Part shown: in pieces, positions 1 to 9,892 of the stretch
Numbering within the stretch: the stretch's first letter is position 1
Layout: every line of letters begins with the position of its first letter
DNA from: Ophiothrix spiculata
Taxonomy: Eukaryota > Echinodermata > Ophiuroidea > Amphilepidida > Ophiotrichidae
Reading direction: 5' to 3' (one strand)
NCBI GenBank assembly: GCA_000969725.1
Contig: JXSR01S044057.1
Length of the DNA: 32,274 bases
The notes under the pieces: model-generated
Databases searched by the model: none
What the model was told of the DNA's origin: nothing
Seen by the model: only the letters and a program-made list of their open reading frames with translations
Made by a program: the position numbers and the translations under genes

Positions 1-216
1 AGTTGATTTTTTTTTTTTTTTACTCTTCACATATACATGTATTTTAAAGAATGATGTCATTTCATCAATTTTATCTTGAATACCAAGCAATGCAGGGCTT
101 AATCAAAAATTGTGGGTCAGTATTTAGAGGAAATATGCATTCTATACTTTTAAATGTGACTTTACACTGCTAAATTTTACGTTTTACATCAAAAATATTG
201 AGTTTTCATATTTTAC

Positions 217-350
217 ATGTTTGAAGAAAAAAAAACCCCTAAAATCGCGACCCAAATTTTTGGCATTTTTAGGGTTGGTCGCGGAGGGCAAACAAACATT
301 TTTTTTTGGCCTTATAATATAAACTTGTATGTACTTTATTCATTTACCAG
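217..350 (+). mobile_element. Truncated AGGCC-family TIR element in the 5' intron
   Basis: The stretch from about 225 to 320 contains an AAAATCGCGACCC block, a TTAGGGTTGGTCGCG block and a terminal AACAAACATTTTTTTTTGGCC. It resembles the right half of the better preserved element at 3875-4216, which has TAGGGTAGGTCGG and ends CAATTTTTTTTAGGCC. The left half is missing. It sits just upstream of the first visible NDUFAF3 splice acceptor. The open frame running from 217 into the exon is a read-through of this repeat and not an extended N-terminus. Positions 1-216 are AT-rich and show nothing else. Confidence 0.5.
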
Positions 351-552
351 GTATTCTGCAAGATATATGAGCAAACTTTACCCAACAGATGACGAAATGT
401 ACACACGTACATCGGTCGATTTCTTAGATAAGACTGAGCAAGCACAAACAGTTTTACTTGTCAATAGCTTTGGACCCAAGGGTTTTAGAATCAGCGGAGA
501 CACAGTAATAGGACCAGTGGCAATACTACCGAGATGTTTGTTGAATTGGAAT
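351..552 (+). CDS. NDUFAF3: NDUFAF3, complex I assembly factor, first visible coding exon
   Basis: NDUFAF3 works in mitochondria with NDUFAF4 in early assembly of respiratory complex I. It belongs to the DUF498 / MTH938-like family. This exon reads YSARYMSKLYPTDDEMYTRT and later GFRISGDTVIGPVAILP, matching the family pattern of a presequence end, a DDE-Y-RT segment and a GF-I-G--V-GP--LLP core. The acceptor is CATTTACCAG at 341-350. The donor GTAAGT starts at 553, directly after the AAT codon. One base completes a codon begun in an upstream exon outside the window, so the start codon and most of the targeting peptide are missing here. The ATG at 367 is in frame but probably internal, because the residues before it (RYSAR) look like presequence. 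Confidence 0.93.
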
Positions 553-1410
553 GTAAGTACATGTGCAAACATCCATGGAATGTATACTGTCAGTCAAACA
601 AGGCCATGGGTCTTTCAATTTGTAACCTTTGTCGTAAAAACTGTAAGAGAATAACAGTTGTCGTTTTGTTTTGGGAAAATATGTAATTATTATTAAATAA
701 TCTAGATAAAATAGAAAATTAAGTCATTGATTTAATTTTGGTGGGAAATGTCAATAATGAGACCTGTTTTTTTTTTTTTTTTTTTTGGGGGGGGGGGAGA
801 GGAGAGGGGTCTTGTTAGTTTTGAAAGCTATGTTGAAACATTCTGGGACCAGTCACATATGTTGCATGTTGTCCAACCAACAGTTGAGTATACAAGTTCC
901 ATTTTAGATACGCGGGGAGATGACATTGTTAAAACTCGTGCCCGAATTGGTCATATATAGTACCTACTTGACCCCTTCATTTTTGTTCTTGAACAATGAG
1001 CAAATCCCTCAATGCATTCCTAGCAATAGCAATGACATTATTACTGTGAAACACATTCTTATTGACTGCATTAGTCTTTGTTAAAGACGCTTTGAAATGT
1101 TGACTCAAATGAGCGCCGAAGGCGCGATAGGAGTTAGCAAGCGCTTTGAGGCGCCTTGAACAAAGGCTATGACTGCATAGACTATGCTCACATCCGATCT
1201 AAATATTATGATGTTCCAAGTATGAGTAAATTGAAATACAACTGTCCTTCCAAGATGATTGAATTCCTGAAAGAGATTGATCTTTATAAACACTTTTAAA
1301 TTTCCTTTTTAAATTTTTTTAACATGATAGTAAAAGCAATTGTAAATATTAACTCTTGTGATATTTTATTTGTGTTTTGTATGTAAAAAAAACCACTGTT
1401 ATGACACAAA

Positions 1411-1634
1411 GGGCATGTTCACACATAATTTGGTCATGACTATATTCTCGCTCGTTAGTGGCTTAGCAGCTGCGTTCACACTGGGACACGACTTGCACGT
1501 TAAAACTAATGGCGCGTCACTTTTAGTCACGAGCGAGACACTTTCTATAATTGCGTTCACACTGGGAATTTGGTCATGAGTGGCTCACGAGCGAGAATAT
1601 AGTCATGACTAATTTCTTCGGTGTGAACACGTCC
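1411..1634. mobile_element. MITE with GTTCACAC terminal inverted repeats
   Basis: The left end GGGCATGTTCACAC pairs with the right end GTGTGAACACGTCC. Pairing continues over about 45 bp through the GTCATGACTATATTCTCGCT stretch on each side. The inside holds two copies of GCGTTCACACTGGGA (near 1486 and 1554), which suggests a nested or duplicated core. No transposase is present and no clear target duplication was found. It lies in the first visible NDUFAF3 intron. Confidence 0.7.
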
Positions 1635-1673
1635 TAAATAACACTGAACTGTTGCTGTGTCGTAAAACCCTAT

Positions 1674-1695
1674 CACCTCACCTCACCTCACCTCA
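1674..1695. repeat. CACCT microsatellite
   Basis: Four to five units of CACCT in a row, inside an NDUFAF3 intron. Confidence 0.8.
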
Positions 1696-1840
1696 TGTTG
1701 GTTTTATTGTTACATGTTGCATCCCAATATTGAAAGTCTGGCAATTTCATTGGTTGGAAAAGCCACTGTTGGAAAACATGTACCATATCGGAAAATGTGA
1801 ATGATTGCTGAAAATTTGACAATTTTTATACTTAAAAACT

Positions 1841-2059
1841 TTGATTTTTGATTTAGTAGGAAATTGTTGTCTCATCTGAACTTATTTCTGGAAGAGACAT
1901 ACCATTTTTAATTTCTGTCAACCATCTGCAAAAAATAGGTAATAGTTCCAATTTGTCTGAAAAAAGTTTGTTGATTTTTGATTTAGTAGGAAATTGTTGT
2001 CTCATCTGAACTTATTTCTGGAAGAGACCTACCATTTTTAATTTCTGTCAACCATCTGC
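1841..2059. repeat. Direct duplication, 89 bp twice, 130-bp period
   Basis: Positions 1841-1929 and 1971-2059 are identical except at one base (A at 1899, C at 2029). A 41-bp spacer separates them. The duplication lies about 100 bp upstream of the acceptor of the 2158-2224 exon. The near identity implies a recent event or a local assembly duplication. Confidence 0.9.
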
Positions 2060-2157
2060 CTTTAGCCATCTGCCACCTGCTGTCCGACAAGACTACACCA
2101 TAGTGGAAATATTCTCATGCGTTTTTAATTGATTCTTTATATTGTCTCTTTGTGCAG

Positions 2158-2224
2158 GTTGGCAGTTACAAGGATATAAATAAGGAGAGCTTAAGTTTAT
2201 TTCACGTATTAGAACCAACACTGG
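2158..2224 (+). CDS. NDUFAF3: NDUFAF3, second visible coding exon
   Basis: This short exon reads VGSYKDINKESLSLFHVLEP plus TL, which follows the previous exon (..LLNWN) without a frame break. The family has the same WNVGS..DIT..S..LF..LEP run. The acceptor is TTTGTGCAG ending at 2157 and the donor is GTAAGT from 2225. The exon enters in phase 0 and leaves after the first base of a Glu codon. With only 67 bases it is easily missed by ORF callers, but homology and both splice sites agree. Confidence 0.92.
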
Positions 2225-2588
2225 GTAAGTGTGAATGAATTTAAAGTGAGTACTGTAAAACAAGAAATATTTGCTAGCAATTTAATTTCGCTAATACCCC
2301 AAAATCGCAAAAATAATTTGCTGCTAATATTAATAATGAACAATGAATTCAATGGCATGCTGATGCAATTAGGGAAATTAAATTGCTGCCAAAAACCTCA
2401 GATTCTGAAATTCGCAAAATGTTCTTTCCGCAAATAATTCTTGTTTTACAGTATATACTAGTACTTTGCACATATTTGGGAACACTGTCAACATCAACCA
2501 CTGTACTGCCTCTTATTGGCATTGTGCCTAAATAAGCATTAAAGTGGAATCTTTTGTACAGCAGCCAATTTCAGAGCTTATTATGCAC

Positions 2589-2914
2589 CAGTGGCATGCA
2601 CAGGATTTTTGAGCAGTGGGGCCCATGCATCAGTTTCACCGAATGACATGAGACTAAAAAAAAAAGAAAAAAAAGTAGGCCTACACCAAGAACTTTTTAA
2701 CGTAGCTTTTTACAAAACTGACAAGCAAAGAAAAAGGCCTCAAGGGCACAAACAACTCTTTCAATGATTATTAACATTTTTATCTTTCAATTTTTTCCTT
2801 TCCTCCTCTTTCTTTTCTGTCTTTTTATTGTCCAGACCCCTGATCTCTGACTGGAACTTTTCCCCCGACAGACACTTAAAACATGCACCGTGCCCCCCCC
2901 CCGGCACGCCACTG
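2589..2914. mobile_element. hAT-like non-autonomous element
   Basis: The ends are CAGTGGCATGCAC and GGCACGCCACTG, a typical hAT-style terminus. The flanks are TTATGCAC (2581-2588) and TTATGCGC (2915-2922), an 8-bp target duplication with one difference, as expected for hAT. The 326-bp interior has an A-rich tract, a pyrimidine-rich tract and a run of C near the right end, and no transposase. It lies in the NDUFAF3 intron 2225-5722. Confidence 0.82.
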
Positions 2915-3291
2915 TTATGCGCTTTTGGCAAAATTGTTAAGTTGAAATCTAGTAAGGAACGACTTCCAGCCAGAAACCCTAAACCTATGTATTATGCATT
3001 GCAAAATACTGTTTTTTTCTCAGGTTATTTTTTATTTGCCACCAAAATCAGGAAATTTATGTTAGAGGTTAGATGGAGCTCGAGCAATTAATAAAAAAAA
3101 AATTCCCATTGGCTTTTTTTAATCGTAAGAACGTATCCAATCTTGCTGAATATTCAAATGAACTTATGTTCAAGATTTGTCCATATAAAGTAGCAACAAA
3201 AATAGCCCCAAAATACCAAAATCATAAAAGATTTCATGTACATATTAATGTTCCGTGATTTGGTCATAATCAACGTAAATATTAATACACA

Positions 3292-3726
3292 TGTGACCCG
3301 TCATATCGAAAGGTACCTTAGGGTCGGCATAGTAAATTACGAGATACGGGCCAATTTTAAGCTGAGCACAGTCAAAAATCACGTCCAAGGTACCATCGAA
3401 TTTCTCATTTCATCAGAAATGTTACCTTTGAAGTGTATTCTATTATATTAATCAGGTTCCGACATCCAAAACATAAGACAAATATTTAAAAAAGACTGCT
3501 TTCTCCATTCAAGTTTAACCAGTACGGAAACTTTAAACTTGATTTTCTCAGAACTACAGTTTTCTTAATCAGCCCGATGCCTTTTACCAATTTGGATGTA
3601 ACTTTGCAATCGGACATCCAATAACCAAAAGCAAGGTGTCATTTTAAAGCTTAAAATATATTCTTTCAGATGAGACCAACAAATTAATTTTCATTTTGGG
3701 GGTACCTTTCGATATGACAGGTCACA
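3292..3726. mobile_element. TIR element, TGTGACCCGTCATATC family, copy 1
   Basis: The left end TGTGACCCGTCATATCGAAA pairs with the right end TTTCGATATGACAGGTCACA. The TIR is about 28 bp and includes a GGTACC on both sides. The interior is non-coding. A second copy at 9893-10658 shares most of the interior, for example the block around GCCGATGCC...TTTGGATGTAAC. A TA follows the right end, but the left flank is CA, so the target duplication is only clear for copy 2. Confidence 0.82.
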
Positions 3727-3874
3727 TATTGGTCTTAATCAATCCTAATCATTCATTGCTATTAAATCTCTTTTACAATACAAACCCACTAGTTTACAAT
3801 GTTGTAGAGTACAAGGGATATGCTTTGGAACTTGTAACAACTGGTTGCTTACTTTATGTTTATAGAGTATAGTT

Positions 3875-4216
3875 AGGCCAAAAAAATTAATTGTTTGATT
3901 GGCGTAACGAAGAAAAAAAAATAGGGTAGGTAGGTCGGATTTTTTTATTTTTTTTATTTTTTTTTCTAAGTCTATGTTTCACATACAAGAACACAAAATA
4001 TATGGCATATATACAAAAACATCTTCACTTTTTCTGTAATACATCTTTTATTTGTCATTTTGAATGTCCTGCAAGCCATATCTTGGGCTCCCATGAATCA
4101 ATTCCCATCAAATTTGGGATTTGGAGATTTTTTACCTTGCTCAAAAAAATATCTAAGGTCGGTGGTAAAATTAGGGTAGGTCGGGTTACGCCAATCAAAC
4201 AATTTTTTTTAGGCCT
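3875..4216. mobile_element. AGGCC-family MITE, copy 1
   Basis: The ends are AGGCCAAAAAAATT and AATTTTTTTTAGGCCT. The TIRs extend inward through TTGTTTGATTGGCGTAAC and its complement. Both flanks carry TAGTT (3870-3874, 4217-4221), consistent with a 5-bp target duplication. A related element lies at 25921-26391 and a truncated one at 217-320. No coding capacity is visible; the open frames across it are chance. Confidence 0.82.
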
Positions 4217-4254
4217 TAGTTCAGACTCTTGATGCACTGTCTTGATGTTACAAT

Positions 4255-5250
4255 ACAATACGATGCAGGCATTTATATATCGCTCTTACATGAAAAAAAA
4301 ACAGGTATCACAGCGCTTTACAAGAATAAAATGAAGCAAATAAAGTACAATAAATCAAATATCAAATAAATATGTCTTTAAAAGAGACCTGAAGGTTGAC
4401 AGTGATTGGGCATGACGGATATCAGTTCGGCGGAACTCACAATTCGGATACGTATCCGAATTCGGATACTCCGTATCACAATTCGGATACCCGTATCCGA
4501 ATGTGGATTAAAAACAGCTGAAACGGGATATCAGCTAAAATGATTATTGAGCTTCGCCGCGCACCATACCGGTATGTATAATAGTCAAATAACATTATCA
4601 TCATTTGTCATCTAAATTATAACAAAGTATTGGCCAAATTATTTTGCCTTCTGTGATAAGAGGCTATCAGCACATGTTTCGAAGCTGTCCCACTGGAATT
4701 GCACAGATGGAAATGACATTTACACAGATGCATTTATCATAAATGCAAGAAAGATGATCTGCATGTACTTGCCAGCTTGCGCTATCGATTTGTTTCCTAC
4801 GCCCCGACAGGAGTATCAGAATTCAGATACCCCTCCATATCCTTATTCGGATACGGGTATCACAATTTGAATAATAAATGTGCGTGGGTATCCGAGTTCC
4901 GCCGAACTGATATGGTAGGGTAGTTTATTCCTAAGGAATGGACCAGCAGAAGAAAAGAAGCCTTTATCACCAGTGAGAGAATGTTTGCGAGGCGTAATTG
5001 GGGGTATTGTGTCCTGTGCAGAACATAAACCTCCTCTGGTTGGTGTGTACAGATGAGTAAGTTCAGTTATTTATGCAGGCGATTTAGATGAGTCCAAAAA
5101 ACACTTGAATATAATAGTTAACAGTTTGAATTGGATGCGGCTATGAATCGGTAACCAGTAGATGGGTTGCATGATCATACTTTTTAAGCCTGATAGATAA
5201 GTTTGGCGGCACAATTTTGTAGACGCTGAAGTCTGTTCATGTATTCAGTT
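4255..5250 (-). mobile_element. LINE relic, reverse-transcriptase C-terminus and 3' end
   Basis: On the - strand the stretch 5245-4911 reads as a decayed end of a non-LTR retrotransposon polyprotein. Motifs include LQRLQNCAAKLIYQ, WLPIHSRIQFK, IIFKCF, TPTRGG and TGDKGFFSSAGPF. After the inserted element at 4422-4910, the frame resumes with AQSLSTFRSLLKTYLF and a stop at 4357-4355. This order (LQ..QN.A..L, LPI..RI.FK, FKC, LP..IR..SLSTFKS.LKTYLF) is usual for CR1/L2-type LINEs. At least one further frame disruption and an internal stop mark it as dead. The 3' end carries AAAGCGCTGTGA and a GAGCGATATATAAATG tail. Confidence 0.8.
4422..4910. mobile_element. TA-flanked element with TTCGGATAC subterminal repeats, inserted in a LINE
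   Basis: The ends are TCAGTTCGGCGGAACTC and GAGTTCCGCCGAACTGA, perfect 17-bp TIRs. TA is present at 4420-4421 and 4911-4912. Both ends carry many copies of TTCGGATAC/GTATCCGAA, including a self-complementary CGGATACGTATCCG near 4444-4457. Such clusters often act as transposase-binding sites, which is inference here. Removing the element with one TA restores the LINE reading frame as NKLPYHIR, which confirms the boundaries. No transposase is seen. Confidence 0.88.
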
Positions 5251-5461
5251 GTTTATGTCTGCTTTTTAAAATACATAATGAAAAAAATAAATGCAGTTGA
5301 TTAAAGCTGGTTTTGGAGTATCTGTCCTGATGGTCGCTTGAGCAGTGTGACGTCAATAATTTCAAGTGCGCAATTACTTTCAAGTTGAATTAACCCAACT
5401 TGCAGAGCAACAAACTACTACAATAAGTATAAAAGCAACATTGGCATTGGGATCATTCAAG

Positions 5462-5690
5462 GTCCCTGCAGACACCTTTATGGAAACTCAACCTTGATCC
5501 GCCCACATTTGAACTAATTGAACCAGCTGAGATCAGCTGCTCAAATTGAGTTTTGTTGAGGTTTCCACAAGACAAATATTATCAGTTTGTTCTTTTCTCC
5601 AAGAGAACTTCAAGTGCACTCAACTTTGACACAAGATCTTCTGCGTTATAAGCTAGAACCATATCAATTAAGTTAACCTGGCTTTTCTTA
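5462..5690 (-). mobile_element. Old tRNA-derived SINE copy
   Basis: This stretch aligns with the cleaner SINE at 31512-31793. Shared blocks include AACCTTGAT..GCCCACATT, GATCAGCT, GTTTCCACAAGACAA and CAAG..CACTCAACTTT. The tRNA-like head is decayed (GATCTTCTGCGTTATAAGC). The B box is no longer recognisable. It ends about 30 bp upstream of the acceptor of the 5723-5823 NDUFAF3 exon. Confidence 0.72.
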
Positions 5691-5722
5691 ATTGTTTTCT
5701 TTTTTTTAAATATATATTTCAG

Positions 5723-5823
5723 AAATTTTAGTGCTTGGATTAGGTGCTGAGAACCAGAGACTAGATCCAGAACTCCACAAATTTATGAGAAGAAAAAATA
5801 TCGCTGTAGAAGTACAGAGCACA
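5723..5823 (+). CDS. NDUFAF3: NDUFAF3, third visible coding exon
   Basis: This exon reads EILVLGLGAENQRL, then DPELHKFMRRKNIAVEVQST. It corresponds to the family stretch IE-vVvGtGd...L....r..GIavEVqdT, a strand-loop-helix unit of the MTH938-like fold. The acceptor ends TTTCAG at 5722. The first two bases finish the Glu codon begun at 2224. The donor GTACGT starts at 5824 and the exon ends in phase 0. The intron before it (2225-5722) is 3.5 kb and carries at least five mobile elements. Confidence 0.92.
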
Positions 5824-5906
5824 GTACGTTGCTTAATTTAAGTTGCGGTCACAATTACCCTATGATGGCCTTATAATCTGCTGCAAATTTGCAAATGACG
5901 ATTTGT

Positions 5907-6251
5907 CCCGGTGGTGGGGTAACTCATAAAATTTTTTGGTAGGTATGTGATATCCGCGATATCCAACATAGGGTCTTGCGGAACGGATTTTTGGTCAAAA
6001 ATAGGGTCTATGGAACTGATTTTTTTCCCCATAAAAATACGACTATTTGAGCTGAAAATCGCTCAAAATTAGCTTGAAAACATAATAAAAGACATTTTTG
6101 AATCATTTTCTTTGAAAATGGGGTCTTGGGAACTGAAGTAATCTTGAAAAGAGCATCTTTGGGAGCGGAAGAGGAGGCTTGAAAAGGGGGTCTCGAGGGC
6201 GGCACATACCCGTACCTTCCGTCAATGTAAGTACCCCCCCCCCCCCCCGGG
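5907..6251. mobile_element. G-tract/GGTACTC-ended repeat, copy 1
   Basis: The left end is CCCGGTGGTGGGGTAACTC. The right end is GTAAGTACC followed by a long C run and GGG. Inside are repeated GGGTCT(T/A)NGGAAC blocks. Four other places in the window have the same plan (8041, 13267, 16696, 22865). The segment GAAAAGGGGGTCTCGAGGGC followed by GGCACATACCCGTACC is useful because the copy near 14880-15507 has the same join interrupted by a foldback element. It lies in the NDUFAF3 intron 5824-7677. Confidence 0.7.
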
Positions 6252-6353
6252 TTGTGACCATATTGTACAAACTTTTAACCCAGGTAGGTCAGCTCTCTGT
6301 ACTTCTTGGTACACATGCTCGGTCATAGCATCATGAAAAATGGAGGTAGGACC

Positions 6354-6583
6354 CAGGGTTGTCACTACGCCGGGCAGTGGTGGGCGGGCCCACCCGGCAC
6401 TCTTAATTTCCACCCGGCACTCTGGTTGATTTAAAGTCAAAATACCCGGCTCTCAAGGCTAAAAAAATTGCAAAATCCATGAAAAATTACTAGAAAAATG
6501 AACAATTATTATCTAAATTCCTATTTTCTTACTATTTCACAAAAATGTTACCCGGCACTAAAAGTTACCTGGTGACAACCCTG
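6354..6583. mobile_element. hAT-like MITE
   Basis: The ends are CAGGGTTGTCAC and GTGACAACCCTG, perfect 12-bp TIRs of hAT type. The flanks GTAGGACC (6346-6353) and GCTAGGACC (6584-6592) look like an 8-bp target duplication with a one-base insertion. The interior has four CCCGGC(A/T)CT blocks. There is no coding capacity. Confidence 0.8.
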
Positions 6584-6599
6584 GCTAGGACCCATTTAT

Positions 6600-7677
6600 G
6601 ATATTCTTTCATGAAAGTGAAAAAAAAAGGAATATTTTCCTTTGTCAAATTCGCTTTGTATTTTCCAAGTTTTCTGGTGAAAAGAAAAGTGGATCACTCC
6701 TGTGACTGTGAGAAATCTGCGTCCCATTTTAGGATGCAAAAGGCCATCGTTGTTGTATTTTCCAGCAGTCTTATGAATTACACTCAGGACATATACACAA
6801 CACTAAAAATGTGATGGAAAAATATAATTTGTGTTGTCTTTTATAAGGGTATATGTGACCTGCTCCCACGAGCATTTTCAATTCATTTGTTTTATTTCCA
6901 CAACAGGTAAAATTCAAGAGATCTTTGTTACAATGATTTTCCCATATCTGCCATAGGCTGTACTCGGGGGTTGACCTTTTCAAGTAATGCGACTTATAAG
7001 AATTTCATGTTGTGATCTTCTTGTCATTGGCAACACGTTACGCATGTTATTGCTTACTATTCACTCTAATGGGGCTAAATAAAAAATATTTTGTCTCAAA
7101 GCTCATGTGTGGCTTGAAAATTAATGTGGAATGCAATTTTTTTTTAAATTACATTTTTTTGTTATATTATCAACAGTGAAATTGTAAGTTTTGTACTTCA
7201 TATGTTGAAATTTCTCAAACACCACACATGCATTTATATTTACGGTCACAAATAAAGTTCAGAAGTATATATTTTTAATCTAACCGTGTTCATGAATTTA
7301 TTTTTGAAGTATGATTTTCCCAAACATATTCTATAAAAAAATCAAAAATAAATTAAAAATCTTGAAATAAAAAAATTACCACATAACTTTTTTCCACATC
7401 ACCTGATTTTTGCAAAACGTGTGCGTCAGCTTTGAGATAAACTATTTTTTTATTTAGCCTGACCTTGTGTTTACTGAATGTATTACATCACATTCTTGAG
7501 CTAATTTGATCATTTAAGTTTTTGGTTGATTTGTCTACCAGTCTGTGTGAAATCCGCATAAAGAAAACATATCGGCAAATTAAGGGGACACAAACAACCT
7601 TAATTTTGACCTACATAGTACAAGTATCTCTCTATTTGAAGTATCCAATATATCAAATCTTATTTTTGTCCTCACAG
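6600..7677 (+). other. AT-rich intron, no gene seen
   Basis: This is the rest of the NDUFAF3 intron before the last exon. It is AT-rich with stop codons in all frames. I see no TIR pair, SINE head or exon-like homology. The polypyrimidine tract TTATTTTTGTCCTCACAG closes it at 7677. Confidence 0.6.
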
Positions 7678-7809
7678 GCTAGTGCATGTGCAACATATAA
7701 TTTCCTTGTTTCCGAAGGAAGAATAGTAGCAGCAGGACTTATTCCACCGGAAGTGAAACAAGATGAAACGCATGGAGTGATAAAAGAACTACACGTCCCC
7801 GATGTATGA
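7678..7809 (+). CDS. NDUFAF3: NDUFAF3, last coding exon with stop codon
   Basis: The exon reads ASACATYNFLVSEGRIVAAG, then LIPPEV and a polar tail ending HVPDV and TGA at 7807-7809. The family signature NACATFNFL..EGR...A.LIPP is clear. The acceptor is CCTCACAG ending at 7677, and the join with ..EVQST is phase 0. The four exons total 502 bases, giving about 166 residues from the first full codon. The human protein has about 184, so only a short N-terminal exon should be missing. No disruptive mutation is seen and the gene looks functional. Confidence 0.94.
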   Translation, partial: ASACATYNFLVSEGRIVAAGLIPPEVKQDETHGVIKELHVPDV

Positions 7810-8040
7810 TTGATGAACAAGAGATATTTTGAATTTCACTTTGCTGCATGTAGTTGTGGCAGACTACCAGGTCTTTTCAAAATGAGAATCGTTGCATGTA
7901 TAGAGATCATTCACACGATTGTTGTGCAGCTCTCAGTATTTGGGACATGATATATTGTAATGACAAATTTACAGAATTATCCAAGCATGTCATGGTCGAG
8001 ATGATGAACTAGAAGATGTTGATGTCATCACAACTGTATC
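7810..8040 (+). other. Likely NDUFAF3 3' untranslated sequence
   Basis: The sequence follows the stop codon directly and has no other recognisable content. The first AATAAA downstream is at 8589-8594, beyond the repeat at 8041-8461; another is at 9561. Which one is used cannot be read from sequence. Confidence 0.4.
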
Positions 8041-8461
8041 CCGGGGGGTACTCACATATGGAAGTGACATGCGAGTGCCACCAAGCACCTTGGAAGTAGG
8101 GGTCTTTCGGTGACAAATTGGGTCAAAATCTTTCAGTGACAAAGTGCAAAAATGGGGGGGGGGGGGGTGTTTGGGCAAAATTTACCAAAAAGTAGGATCA
8201 ATCTTTCTTGGTCAAAATATTTGCGCAATTTTCCACTATTTTTGACAATTTTTTAAAACTTTTTGAGAAAAACATCAAATTAAGAAAATGGTGGGTCTTT
8301 TAGTGATAAAGGTTGTTTTAGTGACAACAAAGTTTTAAAAAAAGTACAGGGTCTTTGAGTGACAGGTGGTAAAATAGGAGGTCTTTTAGTGAGAGCGAGC
8401 CAAAAAAGTGGGGTCTTTTTGGTGGTACATTGCGCGTGCCTCAAAGTTGAGTACCCTCACC
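8041..8461. mobile_element. G-tract/GGTACTC-ended repeat, copy 2
   Basis: The left end CCGGGGGGTACTCA pairs with the right end TTGAGTACCCTCACCCC. The interior repeats GGGTCTTT(T/C)(A/G)GTGA at least six times and includes a G run near 8153-8167. It is the clearest member of this family in the window and may lie in the NDUFAF3 3' UTR. Confidence 0.75.
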
Positions 8462-8909
8462 CCACCCCAACCACACAGCCCCACTCCCGGAACCATATAC
8501 TTCAGCAAAACACAATCAAGAACCCAGTTTAATTGATGCGCTTCCAAAATCTTTCACTGTTGACCAAGGAGTGATTCAATATCTACCAAATAAATTCTAG
8601 GGAAAAGAGGACTAAGAGATATATTTAGTAAAATCTGGTTTCATTCATGTGTAAATTGTGAAAAAATTCTTATTAGGGCTAGCCTGCAGTACACATATTT
8701 TTGATAAGCCTATTCATGCCTCATATTCTTGATCAAATGTGTCATACCCCATCGAAGGTACATATTTGATTCAGTAAGTCAAAATTAAGTTTTTCAAAAC
8801 CCTCTTGAATGTGTTACCAAATTTATGTCAATCCGAGGTCAAAGGTTAGACCTAAAAACAAAACAAAACAAAAACTAAAAACAAGATCATCAGACTGCGG
8901 CAATCTTAA

Positions 8910-9130
8910 AGGAGCATGGTCCGATCGTCTCAACTTTTTTCAAACTTTTTGAGATTTTGGTACCAAAATGTTGCTCACATTTTTCTCATAACCGATGTGA
9001 AATTCTGTGGCTGAGTTATGTTCTGTTTTGCAGATATATATGAAAATGTGTCTAATTATGGTAACCATAATTCATTTTACACAGTAACGTATAGGCGGCT
9101 CTGAAATACAAAATTGCCTATACATGTAAA
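8910..9130. mobile_element. Truncated TTAA element, AGGAGCATGG family
   Basis: It begins TTAA (8906-8909) then AGGAGCATGGTCCGAT. The following ~215 bases match the reverse complement of the right two-thirds of the complete element at 19281-19604, including ATTATGGTAACCATAAT and CAGTAACGTATAGG. The match stops at about 9130, where a SINE-like repeat begins. Confidence 0.8.
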
Positions 9131-9139
9131 ATCAAATTT

Positions 9140-9420
9140 CAAGCACATAATCATAATCATAATTTATTTCTTCCACATATGCAAAGTTACAGTAACAATA
9201 TATCAAAAATAGTACATAACATTGTAAACTGAAAAAATAACATTGTGGAGGAGGACTGGGAAATAAGCATAAAGCCTGTAGAGTCCCAGACTCCAACTAT
9301 CTTTAAATAAATTACACATAAATAATCTAATAAAATGAATGCACACCCCATTGAACAATGGGTTCAAACTCTGGACCTTCCGCACTGTAAGCGATCGCCT
9401 AACCGATTGAGCTTACTTTA
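9140..9420 (-). mobile_element. tRNA-headed SINE-like repeat with TTATGA tail
   Basis: On the - strand the head (about 9418-9358) has AAGCTCAATCGG as an A box and GAGTTTGAACCC as a B box, around GGTTAGGCGATCGC. The head is similar to that of the SINE at 31512-31793, but the body differs. The 3' end runs GGAAGAAATAAATTATGATT and further TTATGA units at about 9165-9145. It is a tRNA-derived short retroelement with a different body or a mosaic. The open frame inside it is not a gene. Confidence 0.65.
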
Positions 9421-9634
9421 CTGCTTAATGACTAGTAAGTTATACATTTTGTGTCAAGAATTTTAAATCCATATGATCAAATATGTAGCCAATTGTATGT
9501 AGCTAATTGGAATAGTATTACTGTTTGAAATTGTGTGTTTTACAAATGCATCTATTGTAAAATAAATATTGAATTATATTATTATTATATTTCTGTCTTC
9601 ACTTGATTGCATTTATGTTTCATATTCAGGTTTA

Positions 9635-9885
9635 CAGGGTGATCCAATAAAAATCATCAGTTTAGTATCTCTTTCATTTCTGGTCATATCTCCGAAACCA
9701 ATAAATTAAAATGAAATCATATTTCATAATAACAATAAGTATAATTTAGTCTTTCATCAGTAACATTTTGAGTAAAATTTGTCCAGCTGTTCTCGGGAAA
9801 ACTAGAATTTTGTAAGAAGACTCAATTTTACTCCATTCCAATGGTACCAGTGGTGTTATTAACTCATGTTTATCATGTCGATAAA
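9635..9885 (+). mobile_element. TA-type repeat, CAGGGTGATCC end, + copy
   Basis: It starts after TA (9633-9634) with CAGGGTGATCCAATAAAAA, like mariner-type termini. The interior matches, as reverse complement, the repeat at 12300-12554, for example GTCTTTCATCAGTAACATTT and TAGAATTTTGTAAGAAGACT. The right end is not sharply defined. The two copies lie about 2.4 kb apart in inverted orientation. Confidence 0.65.
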
Positions 9886-9892
9886 GCACATA

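Noticed and set aside
217..350. N-terminal extension of the NDUFAF3 frame from the ATG at 217
   Set aside because: It is repeat-derived sequence in frame by chance, and a good splice acceptor sits at 349-350. The family has no such extension.
9358..9418. Functional tRNA gene
   Set aside because: Boxes are degenerate and the sequence continues into a retroelement body.
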